The position numbers were made by a program, and so were the translations under genes. A stretch of DNA of 64,000 bases from Micromonospora humi (GTDB lineage: Bacteria > Actinomycetota > Actinomycetes > Mycobacteriales > Micromonosporaceae), in NCBI RefSeq assembly GCF_900090105.1, contig NZ_FMDM01000024.1, positions 1-64,000 on the forward strand, read 5' to 3'. This document shows, in pieces, positions 25,178-34,614 of the stretch (positions are counted from its first letter, which is position 1; every line of letters begins with the position of its first letter). The notes under the pieces were generated by a model that was given only the letters and a program-made list of their open reading frames with translations, made no database searches and was not told the DNA's origin.

Positions 25178-27132
25178 CCGGGCGCGCCGCGCGGGTGCCG
25201 CCACCTCGCGGCCCGGCCGCCCGGCGCAACTCCGCCGACCGCGCCGCCGACCGCGCTGCCACCGGGCGCGACGCCTCGGACCGCGACGCCGACGCCGACC
25301 TGGACCGGTGGCGGGGCCGGGCCACCGACCCGGACGCCGACCGCAGCCGCGCCGAGGACTCGTCACCCGCGGCGGTCGCCCGGCTCCGCGCCCGCAGCCG
25401 ATTGCTGCTGCGGCGCCTGCTCCGCCCGCACCGGCGTCCGCTCGGTCTGGCCGTGGCGTTGCTGCTGGCGCAGAACGCGGCCGCGATGGCCGGCCCGTAC
25501 CTGGTCATGCTCGGCATCGACCGGGGCATCGCGCCACTGCGGGCCGGCGACGCGGGCCCGCTGATCGCGGTGGCCGCCGCCTTCGTGGTGGCCACCGCCA
25601 TCGAGTACGCGGCCCGGCGCGCGTTCCTCGCCCTCGCCGCCCGGATCGGCCAGGCCGTCCTGCTCGACCTGCGCCGCCGGGTGTACGCGCACTTCCTGCG
25701 GCTCGACGTCGGCTTCCACGAGCGTTACACGTCCGGTCGGATGGTGTCCCGGCTGACCAGCGACCTGGAGTCGATCGGCGAACTGGTCGACGGCGGGATC
25801 GACCGGCTGGTCATGGCCGTGCTGTCCGTGCTGTCGGTGGCGGGCATCCTGCTCTGGCTGGACCTGCCGCTGGCCGCGGTCACCCTGTCCGCGTTCCCGT
25901 TCCTGTTCTGGCTGTCCCGCTGGTTCGCCCGGGCGTCGGCCGGGGCGTACCGGCGCACCCGGGAGGCGGTGGCGCTGGTCATCGTGCACTTCGTCGAGTC
26001 GCTGCGCGGGATCCGGGCGGTGCAGGCGTTCCGCCGCGAGTCCCGCAACCAGCGCATCTTCGACGCGGTCAACGACGACTACCGGCGGGCCAGCCTGCGC
26101 GCGTTCCGGATGATCGCGGTCTACTCCCCCGGCATCCGGCTGATCGGCAACCTCACCGCCGCGACGGTGCTCGCGTACGGGGGCTGGCGGGTGCTGGGCG
26201 GCCACACCGAGGTGGGCGTGCTCGCCGCCTTCCTGCTCTACCTGCGACGGTTCTTCGAGCCGATGGAGGAGTTGAGCCAGTTCTACAACTCGCTCCAGTC
26301 GGCGACCGCGGCGCTGGAGAAGCTGGCCGGGGTGCTGGACGAGCGGCCGGCGGTGGCCGAACCGGCCCGGCCGGCGTCGCTGCCCGCCGGGCCGTCTCGC
26401 GGCGCGGTGGTCTTCCGCTCGGTCTCCTTCGGCTACCGGCCGGAGACGCCGATCCTGTCCGGCCTTGAGCTGACCGTGCCGGCGGGGCAGACGGTCGCGC
26501 TGATCGGGCCGACCGGGGCAGGGAAGTCCACGGTGGCCAAGCTGCTGGCCCGGTTCCACGACCCGGACGCCGGCGCGGTCCGCCTGGACGGTGTGGACCT
26601 GCGCGACCTGGCCGACGCCGAGCTGCGCCGGGCGGTGGTGCTGGTCACCCAGGAGACGCACCTGTTCAGCGGGTCCGTCGCGGAGAACATCAGGTTCGGC
26701 CGCCCGGATGCCGACGACGCCGCCGTGGTCGCCGCCGCGCGGGCCATCGGCGCGCACGAGTTCATCGTCGCGCTGCCCGACGGGTACGCCACCGACGTGC
26801 ACCGGCGCGGCGGCCGGCTCTCCGCCGGGCAGCGGCAACTTGTCGCGTTCGCCCGGGCGTTCCTGGCCGACCCCCGGGTGCTGATCCTCGACGAGGCCAC
26901 GTCGTCGCTCGACGTGCCGACCGAACGCCTGGTGCAGCGGGCGCTGCGCAACGTGCTGCGCGACCGCACCGCGTTGGTGATCGCGCACCGGCTCTCCACC
27001 GTGGAGATCGCCGACCGGGTGCTGGTGCTGGACGCGGGCGGGATCGTCGAGGACGGCTCGCCGGCCGACCTGGCCGCCGCCGGGGGGCGCTACGCCGCGC
27101 TGCACCGCCAGTGGCGCGACTCGCTGCTCTAG
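25174..27132 (+). CDS. Heterodimeric ABC exporter, subunit 2 (canonical ATP site)
   Basis: A 652-residue partner of the preceding subunit, starting GTG in a 4-nt overlap. It has Walker A GPTGAGKST, signature LSAGQRQL, Walker B LILDEATSSLD with the catalytic Glu, and switch His in IAHRLST. Before the first membrane helix lies an unusual 75-residue hydrophilic segment rich in Ala, Asp and Arg, with many AD/RD pairs, probably disordered. The gene ends 4 nt inside the convergent membrane-protein gene. Confidence 0.9.
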   Translation: MTGRAARVPPPRGPAARRNSADRAADRAATGRDASDRDADADLDRWRGRATDPDADRSRAEDSSPAAVARLRARSRLLLRRLLRPHRRPLGLAVALLLAQNAAAMAGPYLVMLGIDRGIAPLRAGDAGPLIAVAAAFVVATAIEYAARRAFLALAARIGQAVLLDLRRRVYAHFLRLDVGFHERYTSGRMVSRLTSDLESIGELVDGGIDRLVMAVLSVLSVAGILLWLDLPLAAVTLSAFPFLFWLSRWFARASAGAYRRTREAVALVIVHFVESLRGIRAVQAFRRESRNQRIFDAVNDDYRRASLRAFRMIAVYSPGIRLIGNLTAATVLAYGGWRVLGGHTEVGVLAAFLLYLRRFFEPMEELSQFYNSLQSATAALEKLAGVLDERPAVAEPARPASLPAGPSRGAVVFRSVSFGYRPETPILSGLELTVPAGQTVALIGPTGAGKSTVAKLLARFHDPDAGAVRLDGVDLRDLADAELRRAVVLVTQETHLFSGSVAENIRFGRPDADDAAVVAAARAIGAHEFIVALPDGYATDVHRRGGRLSAGQRQLVAFARAFLADPRVLILDEATSSLDVPTERLVQRALRNVLRDRTALVIAHRLSTVEIADRVLVLDAGGIVEDGSPADLAAAGGRYAALHRQWRDSLL

Positions 27133-28733
27133 GTTCTCGACCCGGCCGCGGCCTCGGCGCGCAGGTCGCGCCGGATCCGGTCGACCGCCCGGCCGAAGCC
27201 GAAGAGCAGCACGAGGACCACCGCGCAGGCCGCGACCAGCACCGGCACGGTCACTGCCACCCCTTGGGCCGGGGCGGTGCTCAGGCCCACGAGCAGCGTC
27301 GGGGCCAGTGCCAGCGCGGACAGCGTCGCCGCGGCCACGCCGAGCGCCAGGACCCCGGCCGCGCGCCCCGGCTCCGCGTCGACCCCGCCGACCCGCCCGG
27401 CGGGGGTGTCCGTGCGCGCGGGGACGTCCGGACCGCAGGCAGCGTCCGGGCCGGCGGCCGGGTCCGGACCGGAGGCGAGGTCCGGACCGGCAACGCCGTC
27501 CCGGGCGGGAGGCACGTCCCGGCCGGCGGGAGCCGTGTCCGGGCCGGCGGCGACGAGCACCAGGCCGAAGCCGAGCGCCAGGCCGAGCCCGACCGCCGAG
27601 GGCAGCGACACGACGAGGTTGGCGGTGCCCGGCAGCTCGGCCTGGACCGCCGGGGCGGCGAGCGGCACCGCCAACGCGGCCAGGAGCAGGCCCACCGCGT
27701 CCCAGGGCAGCAGGCCCGGACGCAACCGGGCCATCGCCGCACCGGCCAGCACCGCCGCGACGCCGGCCAGCACCACGAGGTACGCCTGCGACCGCTGACC
27801 GGTGAAGACGAGCCGCAGCCCGAGGAAGAGCAGTGGCCCGGCGGCGAACCCGAGGACCACCCAGCGCGCGGCCACCACCCGCCCGGTGCGGTAGGCGTAG
27901 CCGAGCAGGACCAGACCGGCCAGCACCGCGACGGCCACCGGGGAGAAGTAGGCGACCGACTCGACGAACCGGGCCCGCCGCGGCCCGGCCAGCCCGTCCG
28001 GACTGAGCCGGAACACGTCCACCACCCACCAGCGGACCACCAGCCCGACCAGGGTGAGCACGGCCGCCAGCGCGGTGACCACCACGGGGCCGATCCGCGG
28101 CGGCCCGGCCGGAGCGCGGCCGGCGGGCCGGGCGAGGTGGGCCAGCACGGCGGCCACCGCGACCGCCAGGACGCTGACCCCGGCCTGCGCCGGCCAGGCC
28201 CGCTCGACGCCCTGGTAGTCGTCGCTCACCGCGAGGCGGAACACGTCCGCCACGCCCGGATGCACCACCAGGCCGGCGGCGAGCGCCGCGGCGACCGGCC
28301 AGCGCCGCGGCGGCCCGAGCCGGGCCAGTGCGGACAGCGCCCCGCCGAGCGCCAGCCCCGCCCCGACCGCCATGGCGAGGACCGTCGACACCTGCCCGGC
28401 GGTGAGCGGCTGCTGGGGCACGATCCCGGCCCCGCCACCCAGGGCCACCCCGCCGGCCAGGTAGTCCAGCGCCAGGCCGGTCAGCGCGACCGGCCAGCCG
28501 GGCAACCGGTCGACCACGGCGACCGCGACCAGGACCACGGCGAGCAGCCCGCCGGCGGCCAACGGGAGCAGCGTCACGCCCGCCCGCAGCGACCCGGTCG
28601 GGAAGCCCTGGGCGAGATCGGCGAAGCCGGCCTGGCGGGCCACCGCGAGGCCCCGCGTGCCGAAGTAGGCCCCGACCGCGAACGCCGCGATGGCGGCGGC
28701 GACGAGCGCCGGTGTGCGTGTTCTTCCGTCCAT
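27129..28733 (-). CDS. Polytopic membrane protein of unknown function
   Basis: A 534-residue protein with roughly twelve or more hydrophobic helices and no recognised domain. Between helices, around residues 400-450, is a proline/aspartate-rich loop in which GPD recurs (GPDLASGPDPAAGPDAACGPD), probably a disordered linker grown by local duplication. It stands alone between the convergent ABC exporter (4-nt overlap at its stop) and divergent valS. ATG at 28733 begins a plausible first helix (VAAAIAAFAVGAYFG). Confidence 0.65.
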   Translation of the reverse strand: MDGRTRTPALVAAAIAAFAVGAYFGTRGLAVARQAGFADLAQGFPTGSLRAGVTLLPLAAGGLLAVVLVAVAVVDRLPGWPVALTGLALDYLAGGVALGGGAGIVPQQPLTAGQVSTVLAMAVGAGLALGGALSALARLGPPRRWPVAAALAAGLVVHPGVADVFRLAVSDDYQGVERAWPAQAGVSVLAVAVAAVLAHLARPAGRAPAGPPRIGPVVVTALAAVLTLVGLVVRWWVVDVFRLSPDGLAGPRRARFVESVAYFSPVAVAVLAGLVLLGYAYRTGRVVAARWVVLGFAAGPLLFLGLRLVFTGQRSQAYLVVLAGVAAVLAGAAMARLRPGLLPWDAVGLLLAALAVPLAAPAVQAELPGTANLVVSLPSAVGLGLALGFGLVLVAAGPDTAPAGRDVPPARDGVAGPDLASGPDPAAGPDAACGPDVPARTDTPAGRVGGVDAEPGRAAGVLALGVAAATLSALALAPTLLVGLSTAPAQGVAVTVPVLVAACAVVLVLLFGFGRAVDRIRRDLRAEAAAGSRT

Positions 28734-28841
28734 CGTGGTGCCTCCCCCGCATCCCTGGACGGGCAGATGCTGTCACACCCCGCGACCGGCCCGCTGTCCC
28801 CCGAGCGCCGGAAAGCCGTGGAGCGGCCCGCCGGGCCTGCC

Positions 28842-28853
28842 TACCATCGGCAG
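28842..28853 (+). promoter_or_regulatory. Leaderless-type -10 element for valS
   Basis: TACCAT (28842-28847) is followed by 6 nt and the ATG at 28854, without a ribosome binding site. No T-box or other aminoacyl-tRNA-sensing leader is therefore expected. Confidence 0.5.
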
Positions 28854-31418
28854 ATGACCGACACGACGAGGACGGCCCGCGCCGGGATCCCCGAGCGCCC
28901 GAGCCTGGACGGCCTCGAGGAGACCTGGGCCCGCCGCTGGCAGTCCGACGGCACGTACGCGTTCGACCGTACGAAGGAACGCGCGGACGTCTACTCCATC
29001 GACACCCCGCCACCGACCGTGTCGGGTGAGCTGCACATGGGGCACGTCTTCTCCTACACGCACACCGACACGGTGGCCCGTTTCCAGCGGATGCGCGGGC
29101 GGACCGTGTTCTACCCGATGGGCTGGGACGACAACGGGCTGCCCACCGAACGCCGGGTGCAGAACGTCTACGGGGTGCGCCCCGACCCGGCGCTGCCGTA
29201 CGACAGGGACTGGCGACCGCCGGCCGCCCCGGTGGGCGACGACGCCCGGAAGAACCCGACGGCAATCTCCCGGCGCAACTTCATCGAGCTGTGCGAGACG
29301 CTGACCGTGCAGGACGAGAAGGTCTTCGAGGCGCTGTGGCGCCGGCTCGGCCTGTCGGTGGACTGGTCGCTGACCTACACCACGATCGGGCGGGCGGCCC
29401 GCGCCGCCAGCCAGCGCGCGTTCCTGCGCAACCTGGCCCGGGGCGAGGCCTACCAGGCGGAGGCGCCGACGCTCTGGGACGTCGGCTTCGGCACCGCGGT
29501 CGCCCAGGCCGAGCTGGAGGACCGGGATCGACCGGGCGCCTACCACCGGCTGCGGTTCACCGGCCCCGGCGGGCGCGAGGTGCTGATCGACACCACCCGC
29601 CCGGAGCTGCTGCCGGCCTGCGTGGCGCTGGTCTGCCACCCGGAGGACGAGAGGTACGCCGACCTGGTCGGCGCGTCCGTGCGTACCCCGGTCTTCGGGG
29701 TGGAGGTGCCGGTGCGCGCGCACCCGCTGGCGGACCCGGCCAAGGGCACCGGCATCGCGATGGTCTGCACGTTCGGCGACCTGACGGACGTGACCTGGTG
29801 GCGGGAGCTGCGGCTGGACACCCGGGTGGTGATCGGCCGGGACGGCCGGTTGCTGCCGGAACCGCCGGCCGGCGTGCCGGCGGGGCCCTACGCGGCGCTG
29901 GCCGGGCAGACGGTCAACGGTGCCCGGCGGACGCTGGTGGAGCTGCTGGGCGACGCGGGTGCCCTGGTCGGCGAGCCGCGCCCGATCACCCACCCGGTGA
30001 AGTTCTACGAGCGCGGCGACCGACCGCTGGAGATCGTGTCGACCCGGCAGTGGTATCTGCGCAACGGCGGCCGGGACGCCGACCTGCGCGAGGAGTTGCT
30101 GGCCCGGGGGCGCGAGCTGCGCTGGGTGCCGGAGCACATGCGGCACCGTTACGAGCACTGGGTGGGTGGCCTCACCGGTGACTGGCTGGTCAGCCGGCAG
30201 CGGTTCTTCGGCGTGCCGGTGCCGGTGTGGTACCGGCTCGACGACGCTGGCGAACCGGACTGGGCCCACCCTCTCACACCGGACGAGGCGACGCTGCCGA
30301 TCGATCCCACCAGTGAGCCGCCGCCCGGCTACCGGGAGGCGCAGCGCGGCGTCCCCGGCGGTTTCACCGGGGATCCGGACGTGCTGGACACCTGGGCCAC
30401 GTCGTCGTTGACCCCGCAGATCGTCGGCGGCTGGGAGACCGACCCGGACCTGCACCGCCGGGTCTTCCCGATGGACCTGCGCCCGCAGGGGCACGACATC
30501 ATCCGCACCTGGCTGTTCGCCACCGTGGTCCGGTCCCATCTGGAGCACGGCGTGCTGCCCTGGCGGACGGCGGTGCTCTCCGGCTGGATCCTCGACCCGG
30601 ACCGGAAGAAGATGTCGAAGTCCAAGGGGAACGTGGTGACCCCGATGGGGCTGCTGGAGCAGCACGGCTCCGACGCGGTGCGCTACTGGGCCGCCAACGG
30701 CAAGCCGGGCACCGACCTGGCCTTCGACCCGGCCCAGGTCAAGGTGGGTCGCCGGCTGGCCACCAAGCTGCTCAACGCGTCCCGCTTCGCGCTCGGGCTG
30801 GGCGCCGCCGACGCGCTGCGCGCGCCGGTCACGGCACCCCTGGACAGCGCGATGCTCGCCGAGCTTTCCGGCGTGGTCGCCACCGCGACCGCCGCCTTCG
30901 ACGGGTACGACCACACGGCCGCCCTGATGGCCACGGAGGCGTTCTTCTGGCGGTTCTGCGACGACTACATCGAGCTGGTGAAGGAGCGCGCCTACGGTTC
31001 CGGGCCGGCGGCCGACTCGGCCCGGGCGGCGCTGGCGACCGCGCTGTCGGTGCAGTTGCGGCTGTTCGCCCCGGTGCTGCCGTTCGTGACCGAGGAGGTC
31101 TGGTCCTGGTGGCGGTACGGCTCGGTGCACCGCTCGACGTGGCCGACCACCTACGAGGTGGGCCGCGCGATGGCCGCGCCCGGCGACCCGGAGCTGCTGC
31201 GGCTGGCCGCCGACGCGCTGGGGCAGGTGCGCCGGGCCAAGTCGGAGCGGAAGCTGTCGATGAAGGCGGACGTGCCGCTGGCCGAGGCGCTCGGGCCGGC
31301 GGCCCTGCTGGAGCAGCTCACCACCGTGGCCGACGACCTGCGCGCGGCGGGGCGGATCGCGAAGCTCGACCTGCTCCCCGACCGCACCGGAGAACTGGTC
31401 ATCGCCTGCGCGTTCTGA
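28854..31418 (+). CDS. valS: Valine--tRNA ligase (short, DDNGLPTERRV subtype)
   Basis: An 854-residue class I aminoacyl-tRNA synthetase. The HIGH-type signature is HMGH (61-64) and KMSKS is at 586-590. The block MGWDDNGLPTERRVQN resembles the archaeal/alphaproteobacterial ValS subtype, whereas ordinary bacterial ValS has a different sequence here. The C-terminus lacks the long coiled-coil arm of the E. coli type and ends soon after the anticodon-binding helices. It could be the only ValS or a second, perhaps resistance-related copy; the window cannot show which. The ATG at 28854 was chosen from the promoter spacing and codon bias. Confidence 0.88.
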   Translation: MTDTTRTARAGIPERPSLDGLEETWARRWQSDGTYAFDRTKERADVYSIDTPPPTVSGELHMGHVFSYTHTDTVARFQRMRGRTVFYPMGWDDNGLPTERRVQNVYGVRPDPALPYDRDWRPPAAPVGDDARKNPTAISRRNFIELCETLTVQDEKVFEALWRRLGLSVDWSLTYTTIGRAARAASQRAFLRNLARGEAYQAEAPTLWDVGFGTAVAQAELEDRDRPGAYHRLRFTGPGGREVLIDTTRPELLPACVALVCHPEDERYADLVGASVRTPVFGVEVPVRAHPLADPAKGTGIAMVCTFGDLTDVTWWRELRLDTRVVIGRDGRLLPEPPAGVPAGPYAALAGQTVNGARRTLVELLGDAGALVGEPRPITHPVKFYERGDRPLEIVSTRQWYLRNGGRDADLREELLARGRELRWVPEHMRHRYEHWVGGLTGDWLVSRQRFFGVPVPVWYRLDDAGEPDWAHPLTPDEATLPIDPTSEPPPGYREAQRGVPGGFTGDPDVLDTWATSSLTPQIVGGWETDPDLHRRVFPMDLRPQGHDIIRTWLFATVVRSHLEHGVLPWRTAVLSGWILDPDRKKMSKSKGNVVTPMGLLEQHGSDAVRYWAANGKPGTDLAFDPAQVKVGRRLATKLLNASRFALGLGAADALRAPVTAPLDSAMLAELSGVVATATAAFDGYDHTAALMATEAFFWRFCDDYIELVKERAYGSGPAADSARAALATALSVQLRLFAPVLPFVTEEVWSWWRYGSVHRSTWPTTYEVGRAMAAPGDPELLRLAADALGQVRRAKSERKLSMKADVPLAEALGPAALLEQLTTVADDLRAAGRIAKLDLLPDRTGELVIACAF

Positions 31419-31429
31419 GCACCCGGAGC

Positions 31430-31459
31430 GGGGCGGCCCGGCGTGTGCCGGGCCGCCCC
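31430..31459. terminator. Terminator hairpin after valS
   Basis: A perfect 13-bp stem (GGGGCGGCCCGGC and complement) with a GTGT loop. It lies 11 nt after the valS stop and 8 nt before the stop of the convergent lipoprotein gene, so it can serve both strands. Confidence 0.8.
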
Positions 31460-31467
31460 TCGACGTG

Positions 31468-31953
31468 CTAACCGGCCGCGCAGGCCGTCTTGAGCTTCGC
31501 CTGGGCGGCGGTGAGGTCCGCCTTGCTGGGCGCCTTCTTCGGCGCCTTGGCCCAGGTGTCGGCGAGGTCGCCCATCTCGGTCGCGACCGCCTTCACCGCG
31601 CCGTTGACCTCGTCGCTGCTGGTGAACGCGTGCGTGTACATGGTCGCCGCGCCGGCGGAGTATTGCGCGCTCACGGCGGAGTGACCGGCCGGCGGGCCGA
31701 TCTTCTCCGCCTTGGCGACCTCCTTGAGCGCGGCCGTGATGTCCTTCTCGGCGGCCGTGCAGGTGGTCCTGGTGGCGTCGTCGAGACCCACCGGGGCGGG
31801 TGACAGCGACGGCGCGGACGGCGTCGCCGCGGCCGGCGCGGACGACCCGGCGGGCTCGGCCGCCGACGTGTCGTCGTCGTCGGGGGTGCAGCCGGACAGA
31901 ACGATCAGCGCCACCGCGGCCGGAGCCAGCAGGGCGGGTCGAGCGAAACGCAA
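31468..31953 (-). CDS. Putative lipoprotein
   Basis: A 161-residue exported lipoprotein of unknown function. The signal peptide ends in the lipobox VLSGC with lipidated C22, followed by an acidic then Ala/Pro/Ser-rich linker and a helical domain (about 60-161) with two cysteines that could form a disulfide. The start is taken as TTG at 31953 because GGGGAG lies just upstream and the signal peptide then has normal length. The gene is flanked by hairpins on both sides and appears monocistronic. Confidence 0.72.
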   Translation of the reverse strand: MRFARPALLAPAAVALIVLSGCTPDDDDTSAAEPAGSSAPAAATPSAPSLSPAPVGLDDATRTTCTAAEKDITAALKEVAKAEKIGPPAGHSAVSAQYSAGAATMYTHAFTSSDEVNGAVKAVATEMGDLADTWAKAPKKAPSKADLTAAQAKLKTACAAG

Positions 31954-32008
31954 TGTGTTCTCCCCGTGTCTGGTGTTGTCGCCGCCGCAACGTAACAGAA
32001 CCACGGGG

Positions 32009-32066
32009 GTCGGGCGGGACCCCTTTTCCCGCCGCCGGAGCGCGCGGGGCCGGGGTCCCGCCCGAC
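32009..32066. terminator. Terminator-like long inverted repeat after ABC-2 operon
   Basis: A perfect 15-bp inverted repeat (GTCGGGCGGGACCCC at 32009-32023; complement at 32052-32066) with a 28-nt spacer directly abuts the stop codon of the last permease gene. It is also upstream of the lipoprotein gene. Confidence 0.6.
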
Positions 32067-32777
32067 TCAGCTCGTCTCGCCGGCCACGCTGAACGACCGG
32101 AGGCGGTCGATCGCCAGGACCGTGAAACCGACCGCCACCAGGGCGGTCAGCACGGCCGCGACCGGCACCGAGACGGTGGTGCCGAGCAGCGACGTGGGCG
32201 CCATCCGGTCGGCCAGCGCGATCACCCACTGCTGGATCGAGAGCACCTTGGTGCCGTTGACGAACCGGCCGAGCAGACCCTCCCAGATCAGCACGTAGAC
32301 CAGACCGAGCAGCACCGGCCGGCGGGTCACCAGGCTGAGCGCCAGGAACAGCGCCGAGTACGCCAGCGCACCCGCGGCCGAGGCGGCGACCAGGGCCAGC
32401 CCGAGGCGTACCGAATCGGCCAGCACGCCCGCGACGTAGAGCGGGATGCCCGCGGTGACCGCGCTGACCGCGGCCGCCACCGCCAGCTTGGGCAGCACGA
32501 TCTGCCAGCGGGGCAGCGGCTTGGTGAGGATGTGCACCACGGTGCCGTCGTCGATCTCGGCGCCGAGCACGCCGGTGCCCACGATCAGCGCCACCACCGG
32601 CAGGACCACGGCCAGGCCCAGGCCGACGAGCACCGGCGGGCCCCACTGGCCCGGGTCCACGCCGAGCGACCGGCAGAGCACCGCCAGGCCGATCAGGATC
32701 AGCGGCAACGGCAGGAGCATCAGGAACCGGCTACGGCCGAACAGGCCGCGGGCGGTGATCCAGGTAACTGTCGACAT
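32067..32777 (-). CDS. ABC-2 family permease, second pair
   Basis: A 236-residue membrane protein with about six helices and the ABC-2 layout (first helix LMLLPLPLILIGLAVL, then GAEIDDGTVVHILTKPLPRWQIVLPKL, a typical coupling segment). It is the last gene of a four-gene minus-strand unit: ATPase, permease, ATPase, permease. It overlaps the preceding ATPase stop by 1 nt and would be energised by it. Substrate unknown. Confidence 0.82.
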   Translation of the reverse strand: MSTVTWITARGLFGRSRFLMLLPLPLILIGLAVLCRSLGVDPGQWGPPVLVGLGLAVVLPVVALIVGTGVLGAEIDDGTVVHILTKPLPRWQIVLPKLAVAAAVSAVTAGIPLYVAGVLADSVRLGLALVAASAAGALAYSALFLALSLVTRRPVLLGLVYVLIWEGLLGRFVNGTKVLSIQQWVIALADRMAPTSLLGTTVSVPVAAVLTALVAVGFTVLAIDRLRSFSVAGETS

Positions 32778-33736
32778 CAGGCCTCCACCAGATACGAGAA
32801 GACGCTCTCCAGCGACTCGTCCTCCGGCAGCAGCTGCCGGACCCGGATGCCGTGGCGGAGCGCGATCCTGGGCAACGCCCGGGTGAAGGCGCCGTAGTCG
32901 CCGGCCTTCACGGTCAGGCCGGTGCGGCCCAGCTCGACGCCGCCGACCGACGGCTCGGCCATCAGCGCCACCGCCAGGGCCCGGTCGTCGGTGGAGCGCA
33001 CCGTGAACACGTGCGGCCGGTTGGTCATCAACCGGCGGATGGTGCGGTAGTCGCCGGACGCGGCCAGCCGGCCGGCGACCATCACCTGGACGGTGCCGGA
33101 GACCTGCTCGACCTCCTCCAGGATGTGCGAGCTGAACAGGATCGTCCGGCCGGCGTCGCCGAGCCGGTGCAGCAGCGCCATCATGTGCAGCCGCTGCCGC
33201 GGGTCCATGCCGTTGAACGGCTCGTCGAGCAGCAGCACCTGCGGGTCGTGCACCAGCGCGGCGGCCACCCGGGTGCGCTGCCGCATGCCCTTGGAGTAGG
33301 TGCCGATCCGGCGGCCCTGCGCGTCCTGCATCTCCACCAGGTCGATCGCCCGCCGGGCTGCCGCCTCCGGGTCGGGCAGCCGGTGCAGCTTCGCGCTGGC
33401 CAGCACGAACTCGTACGCGCTGAGGAAGGTGTGCACCGCCTCCCGCTCGCTGACCAGGCCGAGCCGCCGGTAGACGCCCGGGTTGCGCCAGGTCGGCTCC
33501 CCGTCCAGCGTCACCGCGCCCCGGGACGGGGCGAGGAAGCCGGCCATCATGTGCAGCAGCGTGGTCTTGCCGGCCCCGTTCGGGCCGAGCAGGCCGGTCA
33601 CCCCGGGGCCGAGCCGCATGGTGACGTCGTTGACCGCCACCACGTTGCCGTACCAGCGGGAGACGCCGGCCAGGTCGAGGGTGCTGGTCGTGGCGGCGGG
33701 CACGTCGGCCGCCGGTTGCGTGTGCAGCGCCGTCAT
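32777..33736 (-). CDS. ABC transporter ATP-binding protein, second pair
   Basis: A 319-residue ABC-2-type ATPase with Walker A GPNGAGKTT, an unusual signature YSKGMRQRT, Walker B LLLDEPFNGMDP and switch His in SSHILEEVE. The C-terminal 100 residues form the extension common in ABC-2 exporter ATPases. It overlaps the upstream permease gene by 4 nt and the downstream one by 1 nt, so the operon is tightly coupled. Confidence 0.87.
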   Translation of the reverse strand: MTALHTQPAADVPAATTSTLDLAGVSRWYGNVVAVNDVTMRLGPGVTGLLGPNGAGKTTLLHMMAGFLAPSRGAVTLDGEPTWRNPGVYRRLGLVSEREAVHTFLSAYEFVLASAKLHRLPDPEAAARRAIDLVEMQDAQGRRIGTYSKGMRQRTRVAAALVHDPQVLLLDEPFNGMDPRQRLHMMALLHRLGDAGRTILFSSHILEEVEQVSGTVQVMVAGRLAASGDYRTIRRLMTNRPHVFTVRSTDDRALAVALMAEPSVGGVELGRTGLTVKAGDYGAFTRALPRIALRHGIRVRQLLPEDESLESVFSYLVEA

Positions 33737-34614
33737 CGGGCGGCCACCTTCCGGTATCGCAGGAGCAGCAGGCTGACGCAGGCGGCGACGAGCAGGAGGG
33801 CGACCACCGCGTAGACCGGCCCGAAGCCGCCGATCGGTATGCCACCCTCCTGCCCCTGGGTCAGCAGGTCGCCGAGCGCCCAGGTGCCCACGCCGCTGAC
33901 GAGCGACGACGGGGAGGCGAGGAACGCCAGCTCGTTGACCGTCCGGGAGGGCATGATCGAGAGCACGCCGACCACCGGCGTGGTCATCAGGAACACCGCG
34001 ACGATGCCGCCGGCGGCGAAGGCGCGCTTGCCGGTCAGCGAGGCGACCAGCAGGCCGATCGAGGCGAAGACCACCGCCCACAGCCCGGCGTAGAGCAGGC
34101 CGGGCAGCAGGTCGAGCAGCTCGTCCCACACCCCGCGCATGCCCCGCGAGGTGGTGAACGCGGCGCCCAGGAACATCACCAGCTGCGGGCCGCCGAGCAG
34201 CAGCCAGAGCGCGGTGATCAGGGCCGCCAGCTTGGCCAGGGCGTAGTCGCCGCGGGGCAGCGGACGGGAGAAGTAGAGCGGCAGCACGCCGCTGCGCAGG
34301 TCGCGGGAGACCAGCTCGGGCGCGGCCACCGCGACGAAGAAGATGACCAGCCAGCTCATCGCGTCGGCGAACTGGGCGTACGTCAGCACCACCTGGCCGA
34401 TCTGGCTGCGCACCGCGGTCAGCCCGGCGGCCACCACGGTGACCACGGCGACCACCAGCCAGGGGAAGATCTTCGCCTTGGCGCTGCGGCCCAGCCCGAA
34501 GACGGTACGCAGACCGTGGCCGTATAGCGCGCCGAAGACCTGCCGGCGGCCCAGCCGGGGGCCGGTGTAGCGCTGGTAGCCGATGTCGTGGATGACGCCG
34601 GTGGCTTCAGACAT
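33733..34614 (-). CDS. ABC-2 family permease, first pair
   Basis: A 293-residue permease with a cytoplasmic N-terminal segment (IHDIGYQRYTGPRLG) followed by about six membrane helices. The segment VSRDLRSGVLPLYFSRPLPRGDYALAKL matches the ABC-2 coupling region. The N-terminal IGYQRY motif is shared with NosY-like and other ABC-2 permeases. It overlaps the ATPase genes on either side (8 nt upstream, 4 nt downstream). Confidence 0.82.
   Translation of the reverse strand: MSEATGVIHDIGYQRYTGPRLGRRQVFGALYGHGLRTVFGLGRSAKAKIFPWLVVAVVTVVAAGLTAVRSQIGQVVLTYAQFADAMSWLVIFFVAVAAPELVSRDLRSGVLPLYFSRPLPRGDYALAKLAALITALWLLLGGPQLVMFLGAAFTTSRGMRGVWDELLDLLPGLLYAGLWAVVFASIGLLVASLTGKRAFAAGGIVAVFLMTTPVVGVLSIMPSRTVNELAFLASPSSLVSGVGTWALGDLLTQGQEGGIPIGGFGPVYAVVALLLVAACVSLLLLRYRKVAAR

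Noticed and set aside
27111..28853. Open frame upstream of valS that would add 581 residues
   Set aside because: It is the complement of the membrane-protein gene; the valS start at 28854 has proper promoter spacing and family N-terminus.
25363..29265. 1300-codon minus-strand frame across the exporter and valS
   Set aside because: Low-complexity Arg/Gly/Pro product antisense to two clear genes.
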